DNA of 64,000 nt from Epiperipatus broadwayi (lineage: Eukaryota > Onychophora > Udeonychophora > Euonychophora > Peripatidae), in contig JAQFVV010006509.1 in the NCBI GenBank assembly GCA_028023455.1, forward strand, positions 745,529-809,528, read 5' to 3'. The notes under the pieces are model-generated. The model saw only the letters and a program-made list of their open reading frames with translations, was not told where the DNA came from and made no database searches. A program made the translations under genes and the position numbers. The first letter of the stretch is position 1. Each line of letters begins with the position of its first letter. Shown in pieces: positions 63,846 through 64,000 of this stretch.

Positions 63846-64000
63846 TATTAAGTGTAAGGTGGCAATACGACTGATTTTACCAGTACAGTACTGGTTTTCT
63901 GGAGATTGGTCGTGGCTAGTTGTGAAATGTAACTAATACAGTTTAGGAAATTATAAGTACTTCTGTATCTTTTTGATTAAAACCATTTTGTTCTAATTCT
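63846..64000. other. Noncoding end of window
   Basis: Includes a hairpin-like ACCAGTACAGTACTGGT near 63878. Nothing else was recognised. Confidence 0.4.

Overview
The window is AT-rich, intron-poor metazoan (probably invertebrate) nuclear DNA dominated by decayed mobile elements. I found no host protein-coding gene, functional tRNA, rRNA or CRISPR array. Animal origin is inferred from the mix: Penelope-like elements (PLEs), RTE and Tx1/L1-type LINEs, tRNA-derived SINEs, a hAT/Charlie remnant, a pogo/Tigger-like element and many (TA)n, (TAA)n and (GAA)n microsatellites. The species cannot be named from the sequence.

Layout. 0.55-3.6 kb: a nearly complete PLE with about 196-bp direct repeats (pLTRs) and a frameshifted RT plus GIY-YIG reading frame. 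4.9-6.0 kb: an inverted array of tandem ~390-406-bp repeats. 8.0-8.7 kb: an almost perfect ~280-bp-arm foldback. 11.0-12.7 kb: an RTE LINE on the minus strand with most of RT deleted. 14.1-15.1 kb: a Tigger-like element. 17.8-19.5 kb: a second PLE, minus strand, flanked by inverted copies of its own 3' end. 21-35 kb: foldback/MITE families, a LINE 3' scrap, a hairpin repeat and a deleted hAT element. 31-36 kb: four tRNA-Gly-like SINEs, one with a 22-bp target duplication. 37.9-38.3 kb and 44.8-47.4 kb: two more RTE fragments. 51.9-52.5 kb: a ~550-bp (GAA)n tract. 54-54.7 kb: another inverted repeat family. 56.2-61.9 kb: a nearly full-length two-ORF LINE set between two (TAA)n microsatellites. 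63.4-63.9 kb: another foldback repeat.

The main result is that five short repeat families (about 4.9-6.0, 8.0-8.7, 26.4-26.8 and 54-54.7 kb, and the dispersed copies at 24/40/50/63.5 kb) carry the layout of a type I hammerhead ribozyme: CTGANGA, a stem II hairpin, GAA, a tiny self-complementary stem III ending in T plus H, then a segment complementary to the bases before CTGANGA. Stem I pairs perfectly over 6 bp in several copies, and one pair changes from T-A to C-G between two copies. Tandem dimers of hammerhead-bearing units alongside PLEs fit the known association of hammerheads with PLEs and with metazoan retrozymes (small non-autonomous elements with circular RNA). Function and mobilisation by the PLEs are inference.

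All large reading frames are broken by frameshifts or stops, so autonomous activity from these copies is unlikely. The very similar PLE pLTRs and the well-matched SINE duplication and foldback arms show that some insertions or rearrangements are fairly recent.
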